The notes: generated by a model not told the origin, from the letters alone. 23,265 nt of DNA from JACZWL01 sp046756445 (GCA_046756445.1 JBHHWI010000044.1:1-23265); one strand, 5' to 3'; positions 1-7,549 are shown, numbered from the stretch's first letter. Translations and numbers: made by a program.

Positions 1-104
1 CATCCTCGGTTCGAACCCTTGTTGAATGCCGTGAGAGGGCGGCGTCCTGAACCGCCAGACGAAGGGAGCGTGGCTTGTTTTTGGTCTCACCCCTGGCGGG
101 GGGC

Positions 105-113
105 TGCTATTAT
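105..113 (+). promoter_or_regulatory. Candidate extended -10 promoter upstream of pcnB
   Basis: The sequence TGC-TATTAT matches the extended -10 form (TGn followed by 5 of 6 bases of TATAAT). No good -35 element lies at 16-18 bp, which is tolerated for extended -10 promoters. It would start transcription near base 120 and leave a leader of about 30 nt before the TTG start of pcnB. Bases 1-104 hold no gene I can recognise. Short open frames run in from the left edge but are too short to assign. Confidence 0.4.
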
Positions 114-148
114 ACGGCGGCATCTGCATTCCTCAAGCGGAAACTCTT

Positions 149-1504
149 TTGAAAAGTCGCGGGAGAAACAGGCCGCCCAAGCCATCCAAGCCGCCAAAGC
201 CGCCCAAGCCCAAAATCATTCCCCGTCCGGCCCATAACGTATCGCGCTCGGAAATCTCCAAGAGCGCGCTCAAGGTGCTGTATAGGCTGCACAAGGCGGG
301 GTTTCAGGCGTTCCTGGTGGGTGGCAGCGTGCGTGATGCGTTGTTGGGGCTGCATCCCAAGGACTTCGATATCGGCACCGACGCCCACCCCGAGGAGGTC
401 CGGGCCCTGTTCGGCAACTGCCGGCTGATCGGGCGGCGCTTTCGGCTGGCGCATGTGCGTTTCGGGCGGGAGGTGATCGAGGTGGCGACCTTCCGGGCGG
501 CTGCCGATGGTGACGAGCCGCACGCCGATACGGCCCGGGATCATCATGGTCGCATCCTGCGGGACAACGTCTACGGGAGCATCGATGAAGACGTCTGGCG
601 GCGGGACTTCACCTGCAATGCGCTTTATTACAACATCGCCGATTTCAGCATCTGGGACTATGTTGGCGGCGTTCGGGACATAAGGGACCGCAGGCTGGTG
701 CTGATCGGCGATCCCGGCAAGCGCATCCGGGAAGACCCGGTGCGCATGCTCAGGGCCGTTCGGTTCGCGGCCAAGCTGGGATTCAGGATCGAAGACGGCA
801 CGGCGGAGGCGGTACGCGAGCTGACCGGGCTGCTGGCGAACGTGCCGGCGGCGAGGCTCTTCGACGAGTTCTTGAAGCTCTTTCAGGCGGGGCATGCGGA
901 AAAGACCTTTGCGTTGCTGCGCGAGTACGGTCTGTTCGGCGAGTTGTTTCGTGAAACGGATGAGGCGCTCGAGCGCGATGCGGCGTTTTTGAAGTTCGTG
1001 CGTGGCGCGCTGGTCAATACCGACAAGCGCGTGGCAGCCGACAAGTCGGTGACGCCGATGTTTCTGATCGGGGTGTTCCTGTGGGCGCCGGTGAGAAGGC
1101 TTGCCGGCAAACTGCGCTCGAAGGAGAAGATGTCGGAGGCGCAGTCGCTGGCGGTGGCCGCGCACCGGATATCGGGTCTCCAGCAGTCACGGATCTCGAT
1201 CCCGCGGCGCTTTACCGCGCCCATGCGCGAGATGCTGGCGCTGCAACCGAGGTTCTCGGTCATGAAGGGCAAGCGGGCGCTGAAGCTGCTCGGTCACCGG
1301 CGTTTTCGTGCGGCCTACGATTTCATGATGCTGCGCGTGAGGACCGGTGAGCTCGGCGACGAGGTCGGCCGGTTCTGGACGGATGTGCAACGGCAGAATG
1401 CCGAGCAGCGGGCCGAGAGCTTTCAGATCGGGGCGCCGCACCCGAAGAGAAAGCGGCGCAAAAGGCCGCGCCGGCGCAGGCCGGCCCAGGCCAGGCAAGT
1501 GTGA
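149..1504 (+). CDS. pcnB: Poly(A) polymerase I
   Basis: PcnB adds 3' poly(A) tails to RNA and so promotes decay of mRNAs and regulatory RNAs. The 451-residue protein has the class II nucleotidyltransferase signature: GGS at residues 58-60 followed by the metal-binding pair in KDFDIGT (Asp72, Asp74). The RRDFT motif is at about 151-155, and IREDPVRMLRAVRFAAKLGF at about 193-212 is a family hallmark. The C-terminus is a strongly basic tail (about 433-446), as in E. coli PcnB, where such a tail fits RNA binding. The related CCA-adding enzyme is less likely because alignment from memory follows E. coli PcnB over its full length. The start is TTG, because no ATG or GTG exists in frame between an upstream stop and the conserved domain. 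The N-terminus carries an unusual Pro-Lys tract. The gene overlaps folK by 4 nt (GTGA), which suggests translational coupling. Confidence 0.96.
   Translation: MKSRGRNRPPKPSKPPKPPKPKIIPRPAHNVSRSEISKSALKVLYRLHKAGFQAFLVGGSVRDALLGLHPKDFDIGTDAHPEEVRALFGNCRLIGRRFRLAHVRFGREVIEVATFRAAADGDEPHADTARDHHGRILRDNVYGSIDEDVWRRDFTCNALYYNIADFSIWDYVGGVRDIRDRRLVLIGDPGKRIREDPVRMLRAVRFAAKLGFRIEDGTAEAVRELTGLLANVPAARLFDEFLKLFQAGHAEKTFALLREYGLFGELFRETDEALERDAAFLKFVRGALVNTDKRVAADKSVTPMFLIGVFLWAPVRRLAGKLRSKEKMSEAQSLAVAAHRISGLQQSRISIPRRFTAPMREMLALQPRFSVMKGKRALKLLGHRRFRAAYDFMMLRVRTGELGDEVGRFWTDVQRQNAEQRAESFQIGAPHPKRKRRKRPRRRRPAQARQV
173..208 (+). repeat. Four tandem 9-bp units encoding Pro-x-Lys tract
   Basis: Four consecutive in-frame 9-bp units of the form CCnnCCAAG (CCGCCCAAG, CCATCCAAG, CCGCCAAAG, CCGCCCAAG) encode a PPK/PSK repeat near the N-terminus of PcnB. 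Any gain or loss of a unit would keep frame and only change the length of this basic, disordered leader. Confidence 0.75.
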
Positions 1505-2010
1505 GCGGGCAGGCGCCGCGCTGGCGGCCGGCTTATGTCGGGCTCGGCAGTAATCTGGAGTCTCCCCGGGTCAACGTCGAATCGGCTGCGGCGGCACTGG
1601 GCGACATCGAAGCCACCCGGCTGATCCGGTTATCGCCGCTGTATCGATCCGCGCCCATGGACGGCTCCGAGCAGCCCGATTACATCAATGCGGTCGCGGC
1701 GCTGCTGACCCGGCTCGATGTGCGGGGATTGCTGGAACACCTGCGCCGGATCGAACTCGAACGGGGCAGGGTGCGGGGCGGCGACCAGTGGCGGCCGCGG
1801 ATCATCGACCTGGATCTGTTGATCTACTCGACTGCGGTGATCGATGAAGAGGATCTGAAAGTGCCGCATCCGGGCGTTGCCGAGCGAAATTTTGTATTGT
1901 TGCCCCTGGCAGATATCGCACCGCATCTGAACATACCGGGACTGGGCAGCGTGGCCTCCCTGGCAGGCCGCGTGGATCGGTGTAAGCCCCGGATCGAGAG
2001 GCAGACGTAA
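1501..2010 (+). CDS. folK: 2-amino-4-hydroxy-6-hydroxymethyldihydropteridine pyrophosphokinase
   Basis: FolK transfers pyrophosphate from ATP to 6-hydroxymethyl-7,8-dihydropterin, the step before dihydropteroate synthase in folate synthesis. The 169-residue protein has the N-terminal YVGLGSNL (12-19), the signature QWRPRIIDLDLLIY (96-109) with the two Mg-binding aspartates in DLD, and VPHPGVAERNFVLLPLADIA (121-140). Length is normal for the family. The start is GTG and overlaps the TGA stop of pcnB, so ribosomes can re-initiate directly. The pcnB-folK pair is a conserved gammaproteobacterial neighbourhood. The gene is followed after 15 nt by the deoxynucleoside kinase gene. Confidence 0.97.
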   Translation: MSGQAPRWRPAYVGLGSNLESPRVNVESAAAALGDIEATRLIRLSPLYRSAPMDGSEQPDYINAVAALLTRLDVRGLLEHLRRIELERGRVRGGDQWRPRIIDLDLLIYSTAVIDEEDLKVPHPGVAERNFVLLPLADIAPHLNIPGLGSVASLAGRVDRCKPRIERQT

Positions 2011-2025
2011 CCAGCTCCCAAGGAC

Positions 2026-2700
2026 GTGACGGTCGAAGCATTGAAAAGACAATCCGGCGCACCGCGGTTTATCGTCGTGGAGGGCCCCATCGGGGTCGGC
2101 AAGACCAGCCTGGCGAGGCGCCTGGCGGACAGTTTTTCCGGCGAGCTGGTGCTCGAGCACCTCACGGAAAATCCGTTTCTGGAGCGCTTTTATCGCAACC
2201 GGCAGACCGCGGCGCTGCCGGCGCAGCTCTTTTTTCTGTTTCAGCGAGCGCGGCAACTGGAGGAGCTGCGCCAGTCGGACCTGTTCTCCCCGGTGCGGGT
2301 GGCGGATTTTCTGATCGACAAGGACCGGCTGTTCGCCGAGATGAACCTGGACCGCGAGGAACTTGCCCTCTACGAGCAGATCTATGAAAAACTGGACATC
2401 GAGGCACCGGTACCCGATCTGGTCATCTATCTGCAATCCTCGGTCGATACGCTCCTGCGACGAATTGCGCGCCGCGGCATCGCCTACGAACGCCTGATCG
2501 ATCGTGCCTATCTGGAGCGCCTGGCCGAAGCCTATGCGCGTCATTTTCACGCATACGACGAGGCGCCGCTTCTGATCGTCAACGCGTCGGAGTTCGATCC
2601 GGTGCACAACGACGCCGATTACGAGCGGCTCTTACGGCTGGTCGAGCGGACCAATAGCGGCCGGCATTTTTTCAATCCGACCGCCGCGGCGCTCGCCTGA
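2026..2700 (+). CDS. Deoxynucleoside kinase family protein (dGK/dAK-like)
   Basis: This is a 224-residue single-domain P-loop kinase. The Walker A motif is GPIGVGKTS (20-28). The following E-x-x-x-E-N-P-F segment (about 44-51) and the lid region RRIARRGIAYERLIDRAYLE (about 145-164, an RGI-x-YE-type motif) are typical of the deoxyadenosine/deoxyguanosine kinase family (PF01712). Such enzymes phosphorylate salvaged deoxynucleosides. The exact base specificity cannot be read from the sequence. Related genes are often found between folK and panB in gammaproteobacteria, so the setting is normal although the link to folate and pantothenate synthesis is not obvious. The start is uncertain. GTG at 2026 has AAGGA only one base upstream, while an in-frame TTG at 2041 has that AAGGA farther away (16 bases). 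Confidence 0.88.
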   Translation: MTVEALKRQSGAPRFIVVEGPIGVGKTSLARRLADSFSGELVLEHLTENPFLERFYRNRQTAALPAQLFFLFQRARQLEELRQSDLFSPVRVADFLIDKDRLFAEMNLDREELALYEQIYEKLDIEAPVPDLVIYLQSSVDTLLRRIARRGIAYERLIDRAYLERLAEAYARHFHAYDEAPLLIVNASEFDPVHNDADYERLLRLVERTNSGRHFFNPTAAALA

Positions 2701-2716
2701 GCAGGAACAGGATTCC

Positions 2717-3547
2717 ATGTACACGCAGCTCGAACAGCGAGGCATGGCCGAGCCGCCGGTCAATGTGGCGACCCTTGCGAAGATGAAAGCCGACGGTCAG
2801 CCGATCGCCTGCCTGACCGCCTACGATGCCAGCTTCGCGCTGCTGCTCGACAAGAGCGGGGTCGACCTGGTCCTGGTGGGCGATTCACTGGGCATGGTGA
2901 TCCAGGGGCACGATACCACCGTCCCGGTCACGGTCGCCGACATCGTCTATCACACCCGCAACGTCGCGCGGGGCCTCAGGCGCCCCTTCCTGGTGGCCGA
3001 CATGCCGTTCATGAGCTATGTCGAGCCTGCCCAGGCCCTGGACAACGCCGTGCAGATGATGCAGGACGGCGGCGCCATGATGATCAAGCTGGAGGGCGGC
3101 GAAGGTCAGGCCGGGATCGTCGAGCATCTCGCCAAACACGACATCCCGGTGTGCGCGCACCTGGGCCTGAAACCGCAGTCGGTCCACAAGATCGGCGGGT
3201 TCAAGGTGCAGGGCAGGGAACGCGGCCAGGCCAGGCAGATGACGGAGAGCGCCAGAAAACTTCAGGACGCGGGCGCGGACCTGCTGCTGCTGGAATGCGT
3301 GCCGAACGAAGTCGGCCGCACGATCACGGAAAAAATGGCAGTACCCGTGATCGGGATCGGCGCGGGCCCGGACGTGGACGGCCAGATACTGGTGCTCTAC
3401 GACATCCTGGACGTCACGCAGGGTCGCACGCCGCGCTTCGTGCACAATTTCATGGCCGGGCGCGAGTCACCGCTGGAGGCGATCACGGCCTACGTGGCCG
3501 CCGTCAGGGACCGGGAATACCCGGCGCCCGAACATTGTTTTTCCTGA
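2717..3547 (+). CDS. panB: 3-methyl-2-oxobutanoate hydroxymethyltransferase
   Basis: PanB makes ketopantoate from 2-oxoisovalerate and 5,10-methylene-tetrahydrofolate, the first committed step to pantothenate and CoA. The 276-residue protein shows the TIM-barrel landmarks of the family: VGDSLGM (54-60, with Asp56 in the metal site), AHLGLKPQSV (147-156), the LLLECVP segment with the catalytic Glu near 193, and GIGAGPDVDGQ (213-223). An AGGA ribosome binding site lies 4 nt before the ATG. A second in-frame ATG at residue 10 is possible. The gene is 16 nt from the kinase gene upstream and 9 nt from panC downstream. Its folate substrate links it to folK in the same transcript. Confidence 0.97.
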   Translation: MYTQLEQRGMAEPPVNVATLAKMKADGQPIACLTAYDASFALLLDKSGVDLVLVGDSLGMVIQGHDTTVPVTVADIVYHTRNVARGLRRPFLVADMPFMSYVEPAQALDNAVQMMQDGGAMMIKLEGGEGQAGIVEHLAKHDIPVCAHLGLKPQSVHKIGGFKVQGRERGQARQMTESARKLQDAGADLLLLECVPNEVGRTITEKMAVPVIGIGAGPDVDGQILVLYDILDVTQGRTPRFVHNFMAGRESPLEAITAYVAAVRDREYPAPEHCFS

Positions 3548-3556
3548 GACGAGTCG

Positions 3557-4405
3557 ATGTTGCTGGTCAGCACCGGTGAAGCGCTGCGCGAGCAGCTCGA
3601 CGACTGGCGCCACGGCGGTGAGCACATAGCGCTGGTGCCGACCATGGGCAATCTGCACGACGGCCACCTGAGCCTGGTGTCGCTGGCCCGCGAGCACGCC
3701 GAGCGCGTGGTGGTGTCCGTGTTCGTCAATCCGACGCAGTTCGGCGAGGGCGAGGACTTCGAGGCCTATCCGCGGACCCTCGAGCGCGACAAGCGGCACC
3801 TCAGGAAAGCCAGGGCCGACCTCCTGTTCGTGCCCGACGTGGAGACGATTTATCCGTTCGGGATCGACCGGGCCACCTCGGTAAGCGTGCCGGTGTTGAC
3901 TGAGGAGTTCTGTGGCGCCGCCAGGCCCGGACATTTTGACGGGGTCACGTCCGTCGTGAGTCGCCTGTTCGTGCACGTGCAGCCCGATGTCGCGGTGTTC
4001 GGGCAAAAAGACTACCAGCAGCTCCTGGTCATCCGGCGCCTGGTCGACGATCTCAAACTGCCGATGCAAATCGTGGCCGGGCCGACCCGGCGCGAGGCCG
4101 ACGGCCTGGCGCTGAGCTCGCGAAACGACTATCTGAGCGAGACCGAGAGACAGATCGCGCCCGCGCTGTACGCTGTCTTGCAGGACGTCGGCAGCGAGCT
4201 TCAGGCCGGCCGGCGGGACTACGAAGCCCTCGAACACGAGGCGACGGACCGATTGAGCGCGGCCGGTTTCGAGCCCGAATACGTCGGCGTTCGCCGCGCC
4301 GCCGACCTGGAACCGCCGGATGCCGACAGCGATGAGATCGTCGTGCTGGCGGCGGCGCGACTGGGCAAGGCGCGGCTGATCGACAACGTGATCGTGTCAG
4401 TCTAG
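3557..4405 (+). CDS. panC: Pantothenate synthetase (pantoate-beta-alanine ligase)
   Basis: PanC joins pantoate and beta-alanine using ATP through a pantoyl-adenylate. The 282-residue protein has the HIGH-type motif in PTMGNLHDGHLSL (28-40), FVNPTQF (56-62), RPGHFDGV (123-130), GQKDYQQL (149-156) and the KMSKS-like LSSRN (186-190). It is full length for the family. No panD (aspartate decarboxylase, the beta-alanine source) follows. It must be elsewhere in the genome, or beta-alanine comes from another route. The TAG stop forms the outer base pairs of the hairpin that separates this operon from the convergent cyclase gene. Confidence 0.98.
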   Translation: MLLVSTGEALREQLDDWRHGGEHIALVPTMGNLHDGHLSLVSLAREHAERVVVSVFVNPTQFGEGEDFEAYPRTLERDKRHLRKARADLLFVPDVETIYPFGIDRATSVSVPVLTEEFCGAARPGHFDGVTSVVSRLFVHVQPDVAVFGQKDYQQLLVIRRLVDDLKLPMQIVAGPTRREADGLALSSRNDYLSETERQIAPALYAVLQDVGSELQAGRRDYEALEHEATDRLSAAGFEPEYVGVRRAADLEPPDADSDEIVVLAAARLGKARLIDNVIVSV

Positions 4406-4433
4406 CCTGAATACCGGTGCCGTATTCAGGCTA
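4403..4433. terminator. Hairpin between convergent panC and diguanylate cyclase genes
   Basis: A perfect 12-bp stem (arms 4403-4414 and 4422-4433) encloses a 7-nt loop. The outermost three bases of the left arm are the panC TAG, and the outermost three of the right arm, read on the minus strand, are the TAG of the cyclase gene. The stem is symmetric, so it can form in both transcripts. Neither strand has a clear U-tract after it, so it is a hairpin barrier or 3'-end stabiliser rather than a textbook intrinsic terminator. Confidence 0.65.
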
Positions 4434-5402
4434 GTTCGATACGGTGTTCCTGCCGGCGTTCTTGGCGCGATACAGTGCGGCATCGGCCGTTTTCAGCAGG
4501 GACTCGTAGGTTCCCTGGGCGCCGAGCTCGGCGATGCCGATCGAGACCTCGACCGGCACCCGGATCAGTGAATCGCTGCCGTCGCTGGTCGAGCCCGACA
4601 CCGCGCTGCGTACGCGCTCCGCGATCGCCAGCGCTTCCTTTTCATTGACCTCCGGCAACAACACCGCGAATTCGTCACCGCCGTATCTGACCAGCAGGTC
4701 CCTGGTCCGGAACTGCTTCTTCAGGGCATGCGCGACCGCCGACAGGGCCCGGTCGCCGGCGACGTGCCCGAACCGGTCGTTGAAGGTCTTGAATCTGTCG
4801 ACATCGATCATGATCAGTGACACGGGATCGTCGTTGCTGGTGCAACGCTTGATCTCGCGGGGATAGGTCTCCTCCATGCAATGCCGGTTGCCCAGTCCGG
4901 TCAGGGCGTCGGTCGTGGCGTTGAGTTCCGACTTGCGCCAGTCGCCGACGCTGTCGGCGATAAACTGGTTGTGGCTGCGGACGCGCTCGGACAGGACCAC
5001 CAGAAGGTTCTTCGAGAAGGCGTGCGAGGCGTGCACCATGTCCCAGAGAATCGTCTGGTGAATCACCAGCAGATGGGTGGGTTCGGCGGCGATGACATAG
5101 GCGGACGGGTCGCGGTCCTCGATGATCGACATCTCGCCCGCGCAGGCGCCGACCTCCATGGTGGCGAGTACGGGCGCCTCCGGCGAGCCGACGTGCACGT
5201 TGAGACTGCCGGACAACACGACGTATACGTATTCGTTCTTCGAGCCCGGGCACAACAGCATCTCGCCGGGCTCGATATCCTGGCGCTGACACTTTTGCAG
5301 CAACTGCTGCACATCGTCGGGGCGAACGCCCTGAAAAAGCTCGAGCCCTTCCAGCAACGATCGCTTGTAGTCCGAATTGATGAGGTGCAATTTGACTGAC
5401 AC
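4431..5402 (-). CDS. Diguanylate cyclase with N-terminal cyclic-nucleotide-binding fold
   Basis: This 323-residue protein is a predicted c-di-GMP synthase. Residues about 20-135 form a CRP-type cyclic-nucleotide-binding fold, containing GEMSIIEDRDPSAYV at 89-103. Residues about 155-323 form a GGDEF domain with the DALTGLGNR entry motif (165-173), the active-site GGDEF at 241-245 and an intact inhibitory I-site RTRD (232-235), five residues upstream. Catalysis and product feedback therefore look intact. The arginine that grips the cyclic phosphate in CRP (the R of its RSA motif) is proline here (DPSA). Ligand binding in the sensor is therefore doubtful or different, although Arg97 is nearby. 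No transmembrane segment is visible, so it is cytosolic. The GTG start is supported by an AAGGGA ribosome binding site about 6 nt upstream. Confidence 0.93.
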   Translation of the reverse strand: MSVKLHLINSDYKRSLLEGLELFQGVRPDDVQQLLQKCQRQDIEPGEMLLCPGSKNEYVYVVLSGSLNVHVGSPEAPVLATMEVGACAGEMSIIEDRDPSAYVIAAEPTHLLVIHQTILWDMVHASHAFSKNLLVVLSERVRSHNQFIADSVGDWRKSELNATTDALTGLGNRHCMEETYPREIKRCTSNDDPVSLIMIDVDRFKTFNDRFGHVAGDRALSAVAHALKKQFRTRDLLVRYGGDEFAVLLPEVNEKEALAIAERVRSAVSGSTSDGSDSLIRVPVEVSIGIAELGAQGTYESLLKTADAALYRAKNAGRNTVSN

Positions 5403-5445
5403 GAATATCCCTTTTGCGTCGTCAGATACGGCCGGAATCGACCGT

Positions 5446-5474
5446 TATTTACGCGATTTCCGGGTCAATGACAA
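5446..5474 (-). promoter_or_regulatory. Weak candidate promoter for the diguanylate cyclase gene
   Basis: On the minus strand TTGTCA (5469-5474, 5 of 6 to the -35 consensus) is followed after exactly 17 bp by TAAATA (5446-5451, only 3 of 6 to the -10 consensus). It lies in the 157-bp gap between the PPK2 stop and the cyclase start. That gap holds no other gene I can recognise. The poor -10 keeps this tentative, and the cyclase could also be read through from queG-ppk2. Confidence 0.22.
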
Positions 5475-5559
5475 CGACCGGCGTCGCAGCTATTCGTGCC
5501 GGACGCGCCTGCTCCGAATAGTTGTCCATCTGCTCCAGAAAATCCCCGGATTCGCTGCG

Positions 5560-6432
5560 TCAGTCGTGCTTTGAGAGCTTCGCCCTGGCGCGTTCGAATC
5601 CCGCCTTGTCTTCCTCGCTCGCCTGCGGATATTCCAGGCCGATCGACGACAGCGCCTCGACGATGATCTCGGCCACACAGGCACGCATGTGGGGCTTGTT
5701 GTCGGCGGGCACGGCGTACCAGGGCGCCCACGGGCGGGACGTGGCGTTCAGGGCCGACTCGTACGCGTGCATGTAATCATCCCAGTACGCCCGCTCGGCG
5801 ATATCGGCCGGTTTGAATTTCCAGTTCTTGTGCGGGTTGTCGAGGCGCCTCAGGAATCTCTTTTTCTGCTCGCTGCGCGAGACATTGAGCCAGAACTTGA
5901 CGATGACGGTGCCGTTGCGGGCAAGGTGCTTCTCCTGATCGCGTATCGACTCGAGCCGCTCGTCCCAGATGGTCTCGAGGTTGATCGCACCCGGCAGTCG
6001 CTGCGCTGTCAGGAGCTCCGGATGCACACGGACGACCAGCACTTCTTCATACTGGCTGCGATTGAAAATACCGATGCGGCCCCGCGCCGGCAGACTCCGC
6101 GTGGTGCGCCACAGGAAATCGTGATCCAGCTCCACGCCGGCCGGCTTCTTGAAGCTGGATTCCTGGCACCCCGCCGGGTTGATGCCGCGCATGACGGCGC
6201 GGATGGTGCTGTCCTTGCCGGCGGAGTCCATGCCCTGAAAGACGAGCAGCACGGCATGACTGTCGCTGGCATGCAGCACTCGCTGCAGATCGTCGAGCCG
6301 CTCGATCGCCGTCTTGAGCCGGCTCTTGCTCTTCCAGTGCTGGCCGGCTGCGGGATGCGTCGCCGCCGCGGAAATCCTGAAATTGCCGTCAAACGGCACC
6401 AGGTATTCATTTTCTATCGCCTCAAACACCAT
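5560..6432 (-). CDS. ppk2: Polyphosphate kinase 2 family protein
   Basis: PPK2 enzymes transfer phosphate between polyphosphate and nucleotides, most often phosphorylating NDP or NMP. From the chosen start the protein has 290 residues and one PPK2 domain. The Walker A motif is GMDSAGKD (67-74), the Walker B region is IGIFNRSQYEEVLVVRVHPE (120-139), and a lid-like basic segment (KKRFLRRLDNPHKNWKF, about 190-206) follows. I chose the ATG at 6432 because AGGA lies 6 nt upstream. ATGs at 6438 and 6480 are in frame but worse placed. This start lies inside the end of queG (11-nt overlap), so the two are probably co-translated. Whether it prefers AMP, ADP or GDP cannot be decided here. Confidence 0.92.
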   Translation of the reverse strand: MVFEAIENEYLVPFDGNFRISAAATHPAAGQHWKSKSRLKTAIERLDDLQRVLHASDSHAVLLVFQGMDSAGKDSTIRAVMRGINPAGCQESSFKKPAGVELDHDFLWRTTRSLPARGRIGIFNRSQYEEVLVVRVHPELLTAQRLPGAINLETIWDERLESIRDQEKHLARNGTVIVKFWLNVSRSEQKKRFLRRLDNPHKNWKFKPADIAERAYWDDYMHAYESALNATSRPWAPWYAVPADNKPHMRACVAEIIVEALSSIGLEYPQASEEDKAGFERARAKLSKHD

Positions 6433-7513
6433 GGACATTCCTGTGCTGCTGACGGGCCCAGTGTACGTGTTCATCGACAAGCGCGTCGCCGGTATTCATG
6501 TTCGCGTCCAGAGCGTCGATGACCTCAGGTGTGGATTCTGCGTTGCCGAGCGCGACGGCAATGTTGCGGCGCCAGCGCCGGTAGCCGATTCTCCTGATGG
6601 CGCTGCCTTCGGTCTTCTCCAGCCAGGCCGCCTCGTCCCAGGCAAAGAGTGCCGTCAGCCCGCCCGTGCCCGGGGCATCGCGCGGGGCGAAGTCCGGTTC
6701 GGCCGTCGGCGTCGCGAACTTGTTCCAGGGACAGCAGATCTGGCAATCATCGCAGCCGTAGATCCGGTTGCCGATCAGTTTGCGGTACTCGATCGGTATC
6801 GGGCCCTCGAGCTCGATGGTGAGATAGGAAATGCAGCGCCGCGCGTCGAGCACGTAGGGTGCGACGATCGCGCCGGTCGGACAGACATCGAGGCAGGCGC
6901 GGCAGGTGCCGCAGTGTGATTGTTCGGCTTCGTCCGTGGGCAGGGGGAGGTCGGTATATACCTCACCGAGGAAGAACCACGAGCCGGCATTTCTGTTGAT
7001 CAGGTTGGTGTGCTTGCCTATCCAGCCGAGTCCGGCTTTTTCGGCCAGCGGTTTTTCGAGTACCGGGGCGCTGTCGACGAACACCCGATGGCCGTGCCGG
7101 CCTACGACCGCCTCGATCTTCCCTGCCAGCGCCTTCAGCCTGCCGCGCAGCACCTTGTGATAGTCGCGTCCCAGCGCGTAGCGCGATACATAGGCCCTGG
7201 ACGGATGATCGAGCAGGCTTTCAGGGGGCGTGTCCTCCCGGGGCAGGTAGTCCATGCGCGCCGAGATGACCCGCACGGTGCCCGGCACCAGTTCGGAGGG
7301 GCGGCTGCGTTTGGTGCCGTGCACATCCATATAGTGCATCTCGCCATGGAATTTTCGGCTCAGCCACTCGGTCAGGCGCTGCCCGGCCTGCTCCAGATCG
7401 ATATCGCTGATGCCGATCTGCTGAAACCCCAGTTCCTCGCCCCATTCTTTTATATGGGCCGCCAGCTTGTGCAGATCGGCCGCCCGGTTCCTACTGATTT
7501 CGTTCAGGCGCAT
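6422..7513 (-). CDS. queG: Epoxyqueuosine reductase
   Basis: QueG is the cobalamin-dependent iron-sulfur enzyme that reduces epoxyqueuosine to queuosine in the wobble position of GUN-anticodon tRNAs. The 363-residue protein aligns closely with E. coli QueG from memory. It has VDSAPVLEKPLAEKAGLGW (146-164, with the conserved Asp147), the first ferredoxin-like cluster CGTCRACLDVCP (Cys201, 204, 207, 211), Cys227 in ARRCISYLTIELEG, and the second cluster CDDCQICCPWN (from Cys254). A HEAT-like tail (about 300-345) follows. The start is either this ATG or an in-frame ATG at 7522, three codons earlier. The open frame runs much farther upstream, but that part is antisense to nnr. The queG/nnr divergence is the same as in E. 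coli. Confidence 0.97.
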   Translation of the reverse strand: MRLNEISRNRAADLHKLAAHIKEWGEELGFQQIGISDIDLEQAGQRLTEWLSRKFHGEMHYMDVHGTKRSRPSELVPGTVRVISARMDYLPREDTPPESLLDHPSRAYVSRYALGRDYHKVLRGRLKALAGKIEAVVGRHGHRVFVDSAPVLEKPLAEKAGLGWIGKHTNLINRNAGSWFFLGEVYTDLPLPTDEAEQSHCGTCRACLDVCPTGAIVAPYVLDARRCISYLTIELEGPIPIEYRKLIGNRIYGCDDCQICCPWNKFATPTAEPDFAPRDAPGTGGLTALFAWDEAAWLEKTEGSAIRRIGYRRWRRNIAVALGNAESTPEVIDALDANMNTGDALVDEHVHWARQQHRNVHGV

Positions 7514-7529
7514 GTTCCCCATGCCAGCC

Positions 7530-7537
7530 AGTATAAT
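7530..7537. promoter_or_regulatory. Overlapping divergent -10 elements between queG and nnr
   Basis: The octamer AGTATAAT gives TATAAT on the plus strand (7532-7537, perfect -10 consensus, pointing to nnr) and TATACT on the minus strand (7530-7535, 5 of 6, pointing to queG). Only about 36 bp separate the two start codons (27 if queG starts at 7522). Either promoter would give a transcript with almost no leader. No convincing -35 elements are present. An AGGG at 7539-7542 could instead be the nnr ribosome binding site of a longer transcript. Confidence 0.35.
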
Positions 7538-7549
7538 CAGGGCGTCATA

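Noticed and set aside
1..30. GGTTCGAACC near the left edge resembling a tRNA T-loop
   Set aside because: The flanking bases do not pair as a five-base T stem, and no acceptor stem or CCA follows. It is more likely a chance palindrome.
6920..7549. Plus-strand open frame upstream of nnr that would extend it by 210 residues
   Set aside because: This part is antisense to queG, and Nnr homologues begin near 7550.
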